This document shows, one piece after another, positions 1 through 15,761 of a DNA stretch of 64,000 nucleotides (positions within the stretch are counted from its first letter, which is position 1; every line of letters begins with the position of its first letter). The position numbers and the translations under genes were made by a program. The stretch covers positions 3,596,001 to 3,660,000 of the forward strand of contig JAJQJQ010000003.1 of NCBI GenBank assembly GCA_028622995.1, in the 5' to 3' direction. Origin of the DNA: Panagrolaimus kolymaensis. Taxonomy: Eukaryota > Nematoda > Chromadorea > Rhabditida > Panagrolaimidae. The notes under the pieces were generated by a model. The model did no database searches, was not told the DNA's origin, and was given only the letters and a program-made list of their open reading frames with translations.

Positions 1-2272
1 GATGATGACATAGTATGCCCTTGTGGAAAAGCCGCAGGAAGCTCATATTGGATCCTTTGCGATGGATGTGAAACCTGGTATCACGGAAAATGTGCTAAGG
101 TTTGCTATCTGCTATATTCATAATTTCACAATAAAATATATTTTTTTAAGTTTTCCGAAAAAGAAACTTCGATGGTGGATAAATTTTATTGTGAAAAGTG
201 TATCGCTAAAAACATGTCATTGAAAACCACATATAAATCCGGTTTCATTCCAAAGAAGAATCAACCACGTGAATTCGAGATAAAGGAAGAACCAGGACTA
301 AACGAGTCGTCCCTCTTAAAGTTAGCTCCAACCGTAAGTAACCAACAGAAAAAAGATATACAAAAAATTGGTGAAGCTCAAAGTAAAATTATTAAGAAAA
401 AAATCAAACTTCGCGAAAGATGCGGCAATTGTTCGGGTTGCTTCAGAACAGCCAATTGCGATATTTGCACAAATTGTTATGAAAAGGAGGATTGCATTCG
501 GCGAATATGCGTAAATAATCTAAGTAAGCCTTAAATAATTTAAATTAACTATATTAATAAAATTTAATTTAGATCTCTCAGATTCGGATTCAAAATCATC
601 GGAAGATGAAGAAACTCAAAAAGTTTTAGAAACTATTAAAAAAAAGCCCGTGGAAGAAGTTTTGTTATTTGGAAAAGAAAAAGTTACTCCAAGTTTATCG
701 GTTAGTTATTATTTTTCTATGAAATGATTTTTCTAGGTTTAAATTTTTAGAATTCCACTGAAGTTATTCAATGTCAAGGCCCTCAATGCATTAAACAATC
801 CAGACCTGGATCAAAATATTGTTCACATGAATGCGGGCTTAATAGAGCTAGAGTAAAATTAATTCTCTTAATTTTAATTTTAGTTAACAGTTTTTTTTCA
901 GGCGCGATTGTTGGTAGTTCTTCCAGTTCGAGTAAAAGATTATTTAACCGAGCAACCTGAAACTTTCTTGAGGCTTCAAAGACAAATAGAAGATTCAATA
1001 AAAGAGCAAAATAATTTGGAAGATGAATTATCGACAGTCAGTGACACGCGATCATTCTTTCATGGATATATTAGTCGATTGGAAGAACAGGATAGCAAAA
1101 GTGAGAAAAAAGAAAAACCAGCGCAAGAAGCAGCAAAAAAATCAAGTGAAACCACCACCGATGAAATAGGCACCGGATTTGTTAGTGCTTTTTATTTTTC
1201 TTCTTCCTCTTTAAATTCAATATTTTTTTAGAGTGGTCGATGTCCTGTTTGCGGGCAAATTTCAAATGCATATGGCGCTTTACAAAAGCATATCATGAAA
1301 TGTTATTTCCGCATTGAAAAACGCACATGCTTTGCTGGCCCATATGCTCAAATACAAAACCCTGAAAAGATTATTTGTGATGCGTATATTAAACAACAAA
1401 ATGCATATTGTAAACGTCTTCAAGTTCTTTGTTCAGATCATTATAAAGGATTTTTAACTGCCAAAGAAAGCATTTGTGGAGCTCCATTTGCTGTGTATGA
1501 AAATGGTGATATTATGAATATGAAAGCCCCGCTTGATAAAAATAAAATCATGTCTCAAGGTCAATGTTCTATGACCAAAGATAGTTGTGATCGACATCAT
1601 AATTGGGGATTGGTAACTTTTTTATTCATAGATATTTCTAAATGCAGTATTCAAATTTAGGCATTATTGGGAAGTTTGGATAATTACCGTTTGACAATTA
1701 TTCGGCGAGTTGAACAAGTTAAAATTCGCATCCTTCAACTTCGTGAACAATATAATCGTCGATTCGATGTCTGCACTTTAATGCAAAATTATCGAATTAC
1801 CGAAGAAACAGATAAATATGGAATGCCTAAAGATACAGATTATGTTAATCAAGTTCCAGAATATATTGAACGAAAGCTTGATTGGTCGGAAGAAGTTTCA
1901 GAAATTAATAATAGGCTTCAAAAGAAATTAAATGATCGTTATGCAGAAGCCGAGCGAAAGAAGGAAGAAGCAAAAGCTCAAAGTGAAGCAATGAAAAAAC
2001 TTAAAGGAAAAAATAAACGAACCGCAGCAGCAGCAAAGAAAAGAAATGCTCCAGCAAAACGTGGAAGAATGGCTGCAACGACATCGTCCACTCGACAATT
2101 GGCAGATCAAGAAAATACTCCCATGGAAGTTGATCAAATTGTTGAACAAAGAGATTCAAATCCAAGAGAAAGCAGCAACTCCGTTACTAGAGTAACTGAA
2201 AGTCAACCAGATTTTTCTTTTGATACTCAAAATCCACCGTCCAATGATTCAGTGGTACTTAATTTTCATTAA
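1..2272 (+). CDS. CXXC1: CXXC-type zinc finger protein 1 (CFP1), 5'-partial
   Basis: Chromatin reader of the SET1/COMPASS H3K4 methyltransferase complex in the nucleus (family knowledge). Exons: 1-99, 151-523, 573-700, 751-852, 902-1180, 1232-1612, 1661-2272; phases close and give 657 visible residues, the N-terminus lying left of the window. Domains seen: a PHD finger (CPCG...CDGCETWYHGKC, ending CEKC near residue 50), a CXXC zinc finger around residues 121-153 (CGNCSGC...CDICTNC), then a Cys-rich stretch with GPQCIKQ and SKYCSHECG near residues 206-225 and a long C-terminal domain with further Cys/His pairs, the order typical of CFP1. A highly charged Lys/Glu segment and a low-complexity tail follow. 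Convergent with ABCB8, 194 bp apart. Confidence 0.9.
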
Positions 2273-2466
2273 AAATTTTTTTATTTTATCCTCCTAGTCT
2301 CTAAGTTAGTTGTACAAACCCTTCATTATGTAACTGTATTTATTCAATTTGTTATTGACCTGTCTTTTTTTGCTTTATTTAAACGATTTTTTTGCCATAA
2401 AATCTTTGCATAAAATAAATCTATTTTTTATTATTCTAAAATACTTAACAACTAAAACAAAAGTTC
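2273..2466. other. Intergenic space between convergent CFP1 and ABCB8
   Basis: Short AT-rich spacer shared by two convergent 3' ends. AATAAA-like hexamers are present on the + strand near 2413, and T-rich tracts could serve the other strand. No ORF or structure of note. Confidence 0.5.
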
Positions 2467-4770
2467 CTATTTTACTTCTTGTTGCATTTGAACCAAAGCC
2501 GCATAAACGCCTTTGTGTTTCATCAAAGTTGCATGATTTCCTTGTTCACAAACTTTTCCTTCTTTTATCACATAAATTACATCTGCATTTCGAATTGTAC
2601 TTAATCGATGAGCAATAATAAGTACAGTTCGATTTTTCATAACTCGAGATAAAGCTTCTTGAACTTTTTGTTCATTAACTTGATCCAAAGCCGAAGTAGC
2701 TTCATCCAAAATTAAAATAGGTGGATCTTTTAATAATGCTCGAGCCACAGCCACTCTTTGTTTTTCTCCACCACTAAGTGTGACGCCTCTTTCACCCACG
2801 AGGGTTTTATATTTATCAGGAAAAGTTTCAATAAATTCATGAGCATTTGCAAGTTTTGCAGCTTCTCGAACTTCTTCATCCGTTGCTTCAGGTTTACCAT
2901 AACGAATATTTTCTTCAATGGTAGTTGCAAAAAGTACAGGTTCTTGTGAAATTATTCCGATTACATTTCGTCGAAGCCAATATGGGTCAATTTCTCTCAA
3001 ATCTGTTCCATCAAGCATGACTCTACCAGAAGTGGGTTCATATAAGCGCTCAATCAAGGAAACAATGGTGCTTTTGCCTTAAAAAAGAGAATACAGAAAT
3101 GCCTCATAAGTTTAAACTAACCTGCTCCGGATGGTCCACAAAGTGCTACAGTTTTTCCAGCCTCAATTTTTAAATTCAATTTTTCAAAGACAATTTTATC
3201 TGGACGTGATGGATATTGGAATGAGAGATCTTGAAGCTCTAAATCTCCAAACAATGTATGATATGGAATCCTATGTTCGCCATATATATTGACAGTATCA
3301 AGTCGCAATAATTCTACAATTCTCGCACACGATGTCCATCCTTTTACTGCTTGTCCAAAAACTAGTGATAATTGAGACAAAGACTTTTGAATAGTTTGTG
3401 ACGTAATAAGGAAGCTCATCAACTGGCCGGGAGTTAAATCATTACTAACCATTAATTGTGCTCCACCATACAAAATTCCCAAAACTATGCCATTGAGGAA
3501 TACATTTGTGCCAGCTTGAAAGATGCCAATTCCAGCTCCAAGTTGTTCACTCATTACACGTGCTTTATTTACTTCTCGAGCATAAAGACTAAATTGAATT
3601 ATTTAGAAAGGCTTCAAAAATGCAAATTAAAAAATTACTCGACTTCGGCATCTTCCATGGCAAATGCTTTTACAGTTCGAATATTTTGTAATGCTTCTTC
3701 CGCAACTCCAGAAGCCCTTGCAGATTGAGCTTGAGCTGCAAGGCTAACTTTGCGTAATAAAGCTCCACAAAACGTTCCAAGCAAAATTACACAAGGAACA
3801 ATTCCAACAGTTAACAAAGTCATTGTTGGAGAAATGAAATAAAGAGAAATAATACATCCGCCTGTCTAAAATTGTAAAGAAAAATAAATAAATTTCTTTA
3901 AACAAAATATCACTAACTTGAGCAAAAGTTCTTAAACCTTGAGCAACGCATGATTTAAAACAACTTTTAAATTCTTGAACATCATTATTGAGTCTATCAC
4001 TAAGTTCTCCCGTTCTTTGTTCATCAAAAAAATACATATCATGATGAAGAAGTTTCCTCAAAAGCTTTACACGTAAATCCGCTGCCATTCTTTCACCCAT
4101 AATCGAAAGAGAAGTAATATAAAGAAAGGTAAAAAATGCTTGAGCAACATATAAACCCAAAAGTTTTAATGCAATTGGATTAATTGTTGCCAATTGTAAA
4201 TCATTCTTTTTTGTTAACAAACCAGCAATAACATTTACTAGATCTCCAAGCAAAATTGGTAATCGAATGTTTAATAAAGCAACAACTATGGCACCCTGAA
4301 AAAAAATTACATGTAAAAATGTTATAATGAAATTTTAAGCAACTTACTGCAGTTGCAAAAATTAAGAAATGAAAATATGGCCTAATAATTTTCCAGAGAT
4401 CACTCCATGTTATTGGATGAACAAATACAGGGCCTTTATTATCCAAAATACGGCTGGAAACATTTTTGGATTTACAATAACTTGTTCTGAAATTTCCAAG
4501 AAATGTATTAAAAACCAATCTCTTATTTGAGACTTACCTAAAAGATTTAGCTAAACAATAACCAGATCCTAAAGAAATTCCAGAAAGCCTTAATGCCTTT
4601 ATTGTTTTATTAAAAGCTGCCGAATCATATTTAACTATGCTTGATTTTAAACTTTTCCATGATTTTAATCCAAAGTTTAGCTGCTTTCGAAGCAGCAAAA
4701 GTGTTTGCTGATCAATGGATACAGGCAGAAAATGACGACACGTTGCATAGTTTAACAATTTAGAAAGCAT
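2467..4770 (-). CDS. ABCB8: Mitochondrial ABC half-transporter, ABCB8 type
   Basis: Predicted inner mitochondrial membrane half-transporter; ABCB8 is linked to mitochondrial iron export and the ATP-sensitive K+ channel complex (family knowledge). Exons on the minus strand: 4770-4538, 4486-4348, 4295-3918, 3865-3639, 3588-3122, 3077-2467; 684 aa with closed phases. The N-terminus is basic and fits a mitochondrial presequence. A membrane domain spans about residues 120-400 (motifs [14 protein letters not shown] and [11 protein letters not shown] are ABCB8-like). The nucleotide-binding domain carries Walker A GPSGAGKST (split by the last intron), Q-loop SQEPVLF, signature LSGGE, Walker [13 protein letters not shown] and switch AHRLSTI. 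The signature has E where Q is usual. No splice acceptor sits just before the chosen ATG. Confidence 0.88.
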
Positions 4771-4967
4771 TTAGAAAAAAAATAAAAGTTTAAATTTTTG
4801 TTTAAAAATAAGACATTGATTGTGGAATTAATTTGCTTCTTATCTTCTTCATAAGCTTTTTTTGATAGATAATCTTTTTCTTTAAATAATTTTCGTGCTA
4901 AAAGTTTGGTTGGTCTAATTTTGCGACCTTTAACCTTTGCTTGACCATGTTCCATTTCTTTATACAT
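4755..4967 (-). CDS. Small basic ORF just upstream of ABCB8, doubtful
   Basis: An uninterrupted 71-codon frame beginning MYKEMEHGQAKVKGRK. The first 45 residues are rich in Lys, Arg and Glu and look protein-like; the last 20 are AT-driven and low in information. The frame stays open upstream of the ATG for several codons (AKEILQRR) after an acceptor-like AG near 4992, so it could be the last exon of an upstream gene or a 5' exon of ABCB8. Its end overlaps the ABCB8 start. I recognise no family. Confidence 0.25.
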
Positions 4968-4992
4968 ACGCCTCTGAAGTATCTCTTTTGCT

Positions 4993-5601
4993 TATCTATG
5001 AGGTAAAAGATATCGTTAAAAACACATTCATAAACATTATAAACGTGTTATCATGGGGTTGAGAATTCAAACATAAATTATGATACCGCATATAGATAGA
5101 CAAACTCAAGTTCAGTGAATAGATAAATAATCTCTTATTGCAATCTTATATTTATTTGTTTTTGCTTTTCATGATGACATGCTCCATTTTATTACCGCCT
5201 CCATCTTCTTTATTTTGTATGAGAAAAATTATTTTTTGAAGTCATATGTAATTGACGTGTTACGCCACGTCGCAACAATGTAAATGAGAAATGCTAACAC
5301 TAAAACCAAAAAAAGAATGGTCACCCGCCAAAGATACGTGTCCTCGAGAAAAAAAGAATAAAAACGAGAATAGCGAGTGTGAGTAAAACAAAAGAGAATG
5401 TTATTCTCTTCATTCAGATCAATCGCCGTGTTCGATTTAGTTTATGTGCTTTTTCATAAAAAAAAATCATAATAAAAGCTTATTCATGTTCTCTTTTCTT
5501 AGTTGAATGTTAGCCCGTGCTATTGCCATTCTCTATTTTTACTTTACTACCATTTTTTTTATCCCTTCGATTATTTTTTTTAGACTAAAAACTTATTCAT
5601 C
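4993..5601. promoter_or_regulatory. Divergent promoter region ABCB8 / GFAT
   Basis: About 600 bp between two divergently transcribed genes. It holds more GC-containing, mixed sequence than the neighbouring spacers (around 5260-5420) and a T-rich run just before the GFAT start. No TATA box or defined operator could be assigned. Confidence 0.4.
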
Positions 5602-8221
<2,620 letters not shown>

Positions 8222-9701
8222 TTTATTTTGATTTTTTATGTTTATTTTTGTAATATTTTTGACTTTTTTATTTTTGTCTCATAGTATCTATGCAATGCTG
8301 ATAGTACAATGTAAATCAAAATAAATAACACTAAGAAAATAATTATTTTATAGAATTGTTTGATTTTTAAAAAGTTTATGCCTTATCGATTTTCTAATAC
8401 ACACTTAAAAAAATTAAGCTTGAAATCAAAAACAATTTTTTCTGATGCCTCTCTTTAGGGAAACAAAAAAGTGGCCATATTTTGACTGCGCATCCCCGCG
8501 CACATAATAATACTTTCATTCATTCATTCGTTGGTTTATCGACGCAAAATGCGGGAGAATAAAAAAAAATATAAAGGAAAGGGTATTGAGCAAGAAGCAA
8601 GCAAATGTTATTGCTGCTATATACACGCCGTCGCCACCACGGCTGCTGCTGTTGTTGCTTGCTGCCTACTGGCAACCAACAAACCGCTGCCTTGTGTTGT
8701 TGCGCTCGCACCCTTCTTCGTTCGTTCATTGAAAATGTCGTTGTCTCTCATATTTTTATTTTTTTCAAACAAAAAAAGAAAGAAAAATGAAAATAGAAAA
8801 AAATGGAGGATAGTTATGTGTTACGACTACGACGACGACGACTGACCTCGTTGCAAACAACGAATGCGTTCACGATGGTGTCTTCATTGGAATACTTGAA
8901 AGACGTACGGTAAAAAAACTATATGTTAGAGCTTTAATCGTGCATATATATGTATGTGTGTGCGTCCATCCAACCATTATTTTGTTAATACACAAGTTTG
9001 CTCGTGATTTTTTCATTAAAAATATAGCTTTGCTAATTGATGGACGACAATGCTAACCTTAAGGGCTTGTTAGTAATTTAGTTTGGTCATTTTTTGACCA
9101 CCTTTTCTCTCCATTTCTTTCCTTGTTGTTGCTTTACGCTCGATGCATTGCATTTGGGTATGCCATGTTTGTCTTTCTTATTTATATAAAGCGACATTAC
9201 ATCAATAATCACAACGCGAATTCTTTTTCTTTTTTTCTTTTTCGTTTTTTTTTCATTCACAATAACAAAAAGGTTATTTTTTTGAAACTTTTTTAGACAA
9301 AGCTTTTATTTATTAATTAATTTTACTCATTCCATTTGCTTTCATAATTTTATTGAATGCTTTTATAAATCAATGATTTTCAAAGTGGTTTGGAAAGTAG
9401 ATCGGGCTATTTTGTAATTTGCCTATCGTATTATCTGATCGTTTTTGGGCATGCATTTTTATGCTTTTACGAGATTGTGGTAAACAAAGATAAAGATATT
9501 TTTGTCTATTTTTGTATTTAAATTTTTTTCTCCATTTGTACCAAATTGATCTTTTGATTTCCAAAAATATTTTGATTTTTGCTATAATGCCTTTTTCAAA
9601 CATTTGCGTGTTCTTTTCGTGATCAAAGAACAAATTTAAAGATTATTTAGTTTTCTTTCTTGATGGGATTAATAAGATAATCATTTTTTTAGCCGTCAGC
9701 C
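8222..9701. other. Intergenic region, 3' end of GFAT and 5' region of LIN-66-like gene
   Basis: 1.5 kb without a convincing gene. The GFAT 3' part contains AATAAA-like sites near 8321. Around 8590-8900 the sequence is GC-richer with CTG/TTG and ACG runs; short ORFs there (for example on both strands of 8530-8850) are compositional. A splice acceptor lies at 9691-9692, nine bases before the next start codon, so a 5' UTR intron or trans-splice site is likely. Confidence 0.5.
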
Positions 9702-11548
9702 ATGGAGAATGGTGGTGGAGGTCCCGTAGTCTTCCCAACATTTAAAGGACAAGTACCTCCAAATGTAGTACGCGGAATTGGAAAGCTTACTTGGTTGAGT
9801 TCTAAAGCAGGATTAATTACTGCTACTCGACCAAATTCATGCACCGTTTCGTTTCAATTAAAAGATTTTTGCGATCAGGTATTTACATATTTACTTGAAG
9901 CTATAAAACTGAACGTGAAAGACTTTCTTACTCTTAAAATTTTTTAGAATGTCACCGATTTAACCACAGTTTTACGTACAGGATTTCTTCTTTCATTTCT
10001 CGCAATTCCCAGCGAAAGTAATGATTGGATTGCTTCATTTGTTTCACCACTTCAAGAAAACGTAATAAATAATTTCTAGAAGATTTTGTAGCTAAATTTT
10101 TTTAGGATGTCCCAAGTGATGGAAATGAAGAAATTGATTTGGAAATGACCGATCAAGGAACAGGAAATTCTCGAGATCCATATTCAGTTGAAATGGAAAC
10201 TCAATCCATTGTTTATATGCTTAATCTTTTTGTTGCCAGCCGTAGCAATGTCATCCCTCTTTCAAGTCTTCACAGTCGAATCAGTAACTCACAAAATGAT
10301 GAACTTTATCGTTACATTGGTTCAAGCAGCTTAAAGCGCCGCCAATTCATTGAACGTCGTTCATATATCTTTGGCATCACAGGAACTGATGGAGTTTATC
10401 TTCAACCTTCAGAAATTTATTCAACTGTTTGCATGCTTGCTGGTTTTCTTCTTCGACGTGGAGGCGCTGCCCCATCGGATTCATTGTTCCACTACTTCCA
10501 TAATACTCCAACAATTTCTCGCCTCATGAAGGATAGCATTAGCAATCATCGTGGACGCTTTGTTGATTTTCTCATTAAGCATCCATTTGTATTTGCGCCA
10601 TTTCCTGCCAAATTTTTTGTTTCTGTTCGTCGCAACATTCCTTACTTTGATTATCATGCTTTCGTCAAAAAAGTAATTAACCCTCAACAAAAAACTTTAA
10701 AATAATAATGTTTAATTTTAGCATTACCCAATGTATTTTTCACCAAATATTCAAAAACAAATTACATACAATAATACTTCTGCAGTAGCAATGATTATGC
10801 AATATAATAGTGCAAATCATTATCCAGGTATGGGAATGATTGGTGAAGACCCAATTATTCCAGGACATCGCAATCAACCAACCAATTGGCTTAGCAATGA
10901 ACCACTTACACCCATTCCTAATGGTCCACCATCTGGTAATGGCGGAGTTCCACCTTTAGCGGTGGCTCCACCTATGCGTCCTCCTATCGTTCCACCAATT
11001 ATGCATAATATGTTAAGTAATAGCAATTCAAATGATTTCCTTCAACGTAATGATCCCTTCGCGAATTCAAGCCCACCTTTAACTGACTTTAAACGCATGT
11101 CCGATGTTGGAATTCAAACTTCTAATGAGGTAAATAGAAAAAATTTAAATATCTTACAAATTGATTATTTTAGATTGGCGTTGGTATGAACTTGGGTTGT
11201 ACCTGTAAATGCAATTGTGGAGCAAACCGCCAACAACAAAATATGCGTGATGCTAATGGTTTTATTCCATTTTATAATGGACCAACAGGTTTTCCACTTC
11301 TTGGTGGTAATGGAATGTCACCTCCTCCACATGAATTAACTCCACCTGGTATGAATAATGGTGGCATTGATGAGAGATTCTTCTCTCGTCCACCAATCCA
11401 AAAAGAACAAACTTTTTCTGCTGCTCCTGGTGGCCCAGTATCTCGTACATCATCTAGTCAAACACCGGTAGACGATCCGGATCGGGTCTACGATCCATTT
11501 GCCTTCCAAATGCCTTTTGATCATAAATTTCGTTCACTTAAATTGTAA
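9702..11548 (+). CDS. lin-66: LIN-66-like nematode protein (tentative)
   Basis: Exons: 9702-9878, 9948-10061, 10106-10672, 10722-11129, 11174-11548; 546 aa, phases close. The first about 60 residues resemble a small beta-barrel (GIGKLTWLSSKAGLITATR). Residues about 115-285 form a helical region that looks like one or two winged-helix folds (LSSLHSRISNSQNDELYRYI; FHNTPTISRLMKDSISNHRG). The last half is low-complexity, rich in Pro, Asn, Gly and Met, with a Cys cluster GCTCKCNCG near residue 425. This order fits my memory of LIN-66, a nematode regulator of developmental timing that acts through lin-28, but no diagnostic motif is known to me, so the name is an inference. ATG is preceded by an acceptor AG. 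Confidence 0.5.
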
Positions 11549-14423
11549 TTTTATTATTATTTTATAATTTTTTTCTATATCTCTCTATCTGTATCTTTTT
11601 GTTTCTTTCCTACGCAATACTCAAAATTTATGTATGCCCCGCGGTGAGGCTTTTTTTTTATCATCATCCGGGTAATCAATTTCCTCATTCAAAGCTTGTT
11701 AATATGATGTATTATTATTATAATTAATTTTTGATATATAAGATCTATCTTTTTTTTAAATGCCAAAAGCGAAAAAAAATTAAAACCAACTTCTTTTTTT
11801 TAAATATATTAAATTCTAGTTCTTTCTTATTTTTTCTTTTCTTGCAATTCAATCTTAGTATCTCAAACAAAAAAAGTTTTTTATCGTATACGTAGTTTTT
11901 TTTAAATACCTTTCTCCCTTTTTCCTGTGGCATTATTTTTAAGCAGGGTCATATTTTTTTTCTAAAATTATATTATTTACTGCCAGATTTAATTTTTTTC
12001 TTGTAAAGTTTTTTATTGCCTCTTTGAAAATCTTGGTAGTGTATCACGTTTTTTGATTATTGCGCAGCTTTGAATTCAAAAATGATGTTTCCAGGATTTT
12101 CATTTGTATCATATTCAGGGGACAATAGCAACAAAAATTTGTAATTATTATTCTCTTTCTTTCCCATATATTGCTTAGTTTATTTATCATTTTTATTAAT
12201 AACCCTGTTTTTTATTTGGTGAGACGTGTCTTTTATTTTTGGTGATATCTAAAAAAATTATATTCATATTCATGCCATATTTTTGTTGTTGTGATTTTTT
12301 GTTTCTGCTTTTCTATGTAATTTCTTCTTTCCTTTTTGCAATTTATCACATTTTGTTTTTTAAGAATTGCCAAATTTTTGAGATTTTCTAATTTTTAAAT
12401 CCGTGTCATCAATATCTGCCGTGCTTTTTTTATATTGCTCATATTTTGCTCACACTCACTTTTGAACTTTTGGAGAAGTCAATTTTCAACAAACTTTGTG
12501 AATTATTGCCTTCGGTTTATTTTTTTGTTATTATATCTCATCGCACTTTTTAAAAAAGACATTCCCCATTCAAGTCAGACTCTTGTTTATTGCTTTGAAT
12601 TTGCATTTTATGTTCTCTCTTACCCATTTCCCCTTATTCCTTTATTTTTTTTATCCAGTTAGTTTTGCTCAAAATCCTCTTGCAATGTCCATTTTTCGTT
12701 GTAACTCTTTTTTTAATAGTAAAAATGCAATGTTTTTTTATTTAACCAAAAAAATTGAATGATCCAAAGAATTCAGGTCTCTCGTGATATTAATATTTTT
12801 TAGATATTGTTTTTTTTTTGCTGCATTTTTTATAAATCTCTTCCTCTCTTTAATATATGCTATAATATATCTCTCTTTGAATATGCACGTGTTATTATTA
12901 CTTTTCATCCTGACACTTTCAAACAAACAAAAAAAAACGAATTCAAATTTTTTTACTGTATTGTATTTTTTTAAAAGTTTTTTCCTGGTAGTTAAATCTC
13001 CTTATTTTTGCGTGTTTTTCTTATACAGTTTCCTCTCTATTTTCTCTCTATACACTTAAGTCAAACTCATGAAAACTCTCGTCTAGCCAATGTTTTGCCT
13101 CTACAGAAATTTTTCAAAGTCTTTCAATGTTATTTTTTTGATTTCTCTCAAACTTTTTTTATGTGTTAATTATTTTTTCATACAACGCGTGCTTTTTCTT
13201 CCTTGTAGTCGTTTATTACTACTAAAAAATGGTGAGATCATAATTTTTAAATATTATTGTCCCAATTTAAAAAAAAAAAATGGTTCAAAAAAAAATATTT
13301 TTTTAAATAATCCTTAGATTTTTAGTCTTTTTTAAGTTTAAAAAACTTCCCAGAATATTACGGTAGTTTTTGCTGCTTATGAGTTTTTTCTTCTTCATTT
13401 GGTGATACTCTAACAAATCAACGGCAGCTTTTTTTGAAATGATATTAACTATCGCCAGTGTTTTAATTAACACATACACATGTACCGTGCTTATTATATC
13501 ATCATATATCCCTCTTTTTTTCTTGCACTTTTGACGATTTTTTAAGCCTTAAATACTTTTTTCATTTCTCTTCTGTATTTTATTGTAAAATAAAAAAAAT
13601 TGAATTCTAAGCCTTTCTTCCTTCCAAGCGTGCCCTCCTCTCTTCTCTACTCTCTCACCTTTAATCATTTATTTTTATCACTGCGTCTTTAAAATTTTTG
13701 ATTTGATGCCTTTTAAATAATAATTATTTATAGTCAAACCTTGGGAAAATTTCATTCCCAAAAATATGTTATTCTTAAATCGGTTTACTAAAAAAAACTT
13801 TTGTTCAGGTTGCAATTATCCAAAAAAATTATGTTTATTTTTATAAGTTTGTATTTTATTTCTAAGTTCACTTATCTCTCTTTTATTATCGCCTTCTTCA
13901 AGCGTTATTACATATATATTTTTTCTTTTTATTATTCGTGTATGAAATAATGTTTTTCTGCTTTTTTTATTGTTGTTGTATGGGTTTCGCCATTGGTTGA
14001 GGGAAAATAAAGTTTGGCTAAAAAAAATTTCATTGTGGTTTTTGACAGCAAAAAATAAATAAAATGACAAAAACGAATATTCATAACCAGTTAAATAAAA
14101 GAAAAAGTGACACAGAAAGAATAAAATTGAAAAATAAAAAAACAGCGCCACACACGCGTCAACAGCATTATTCTTATTCTTCTTTTCTATTTTATTACAG
14201 TATCCAAAAAAACACCAAGAGAACCGCCTACAAAGAAAATGGCTGTGTTGATTTTTTTTGTTGGAAAAAAAAGAAGAAGGATGGCAGAAAAAAAAGCTCC
14301 AAAAAAGGCCGTCCAAGAATAACGAGATGAGCACTCAGTGAAAAGAGAGGAGAGGCAGTTGATGGTTGTTGCCATTTTTGTTGAAAATTATTGTTATTTT
14401 CATTTTTGTTTGTTGTTGTTAAA
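11549..14423. other. Long T-rich non-coding region
   Basis: 2.9 kb with strong T over A excess on the + strand from the LIN-66-like stop to about 13.9 kb, changing to mixed sequence before the FEZF start. No ORF with coding character. It could be a very long 3' UTR of the LIN-66-like gene, or spacer; the FEZF promoter presumably lies in 13.9-14.42 kb, where an A-rich block and several short CAG/GTTG-rich stretches occur. Confidence 0.5.

Positions 14424-15761
<1,338 letters not shown>

Noticed and set aside
8530..8850. ORFs rich in Cys, Thr and Asp upstream of the LIN-66-like gene
   Set aside because: Derived from CTG/TTG and ACG runs; several overlapping frames and both strands look alike.
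13816..14334. 172-codon minus-strand frame before FEZF
   Set aside because: Phe/Ser/Lys-rich translation of T/A-rich DNA; no motif; the start of the FEZF gene explains the conserved part nearby.
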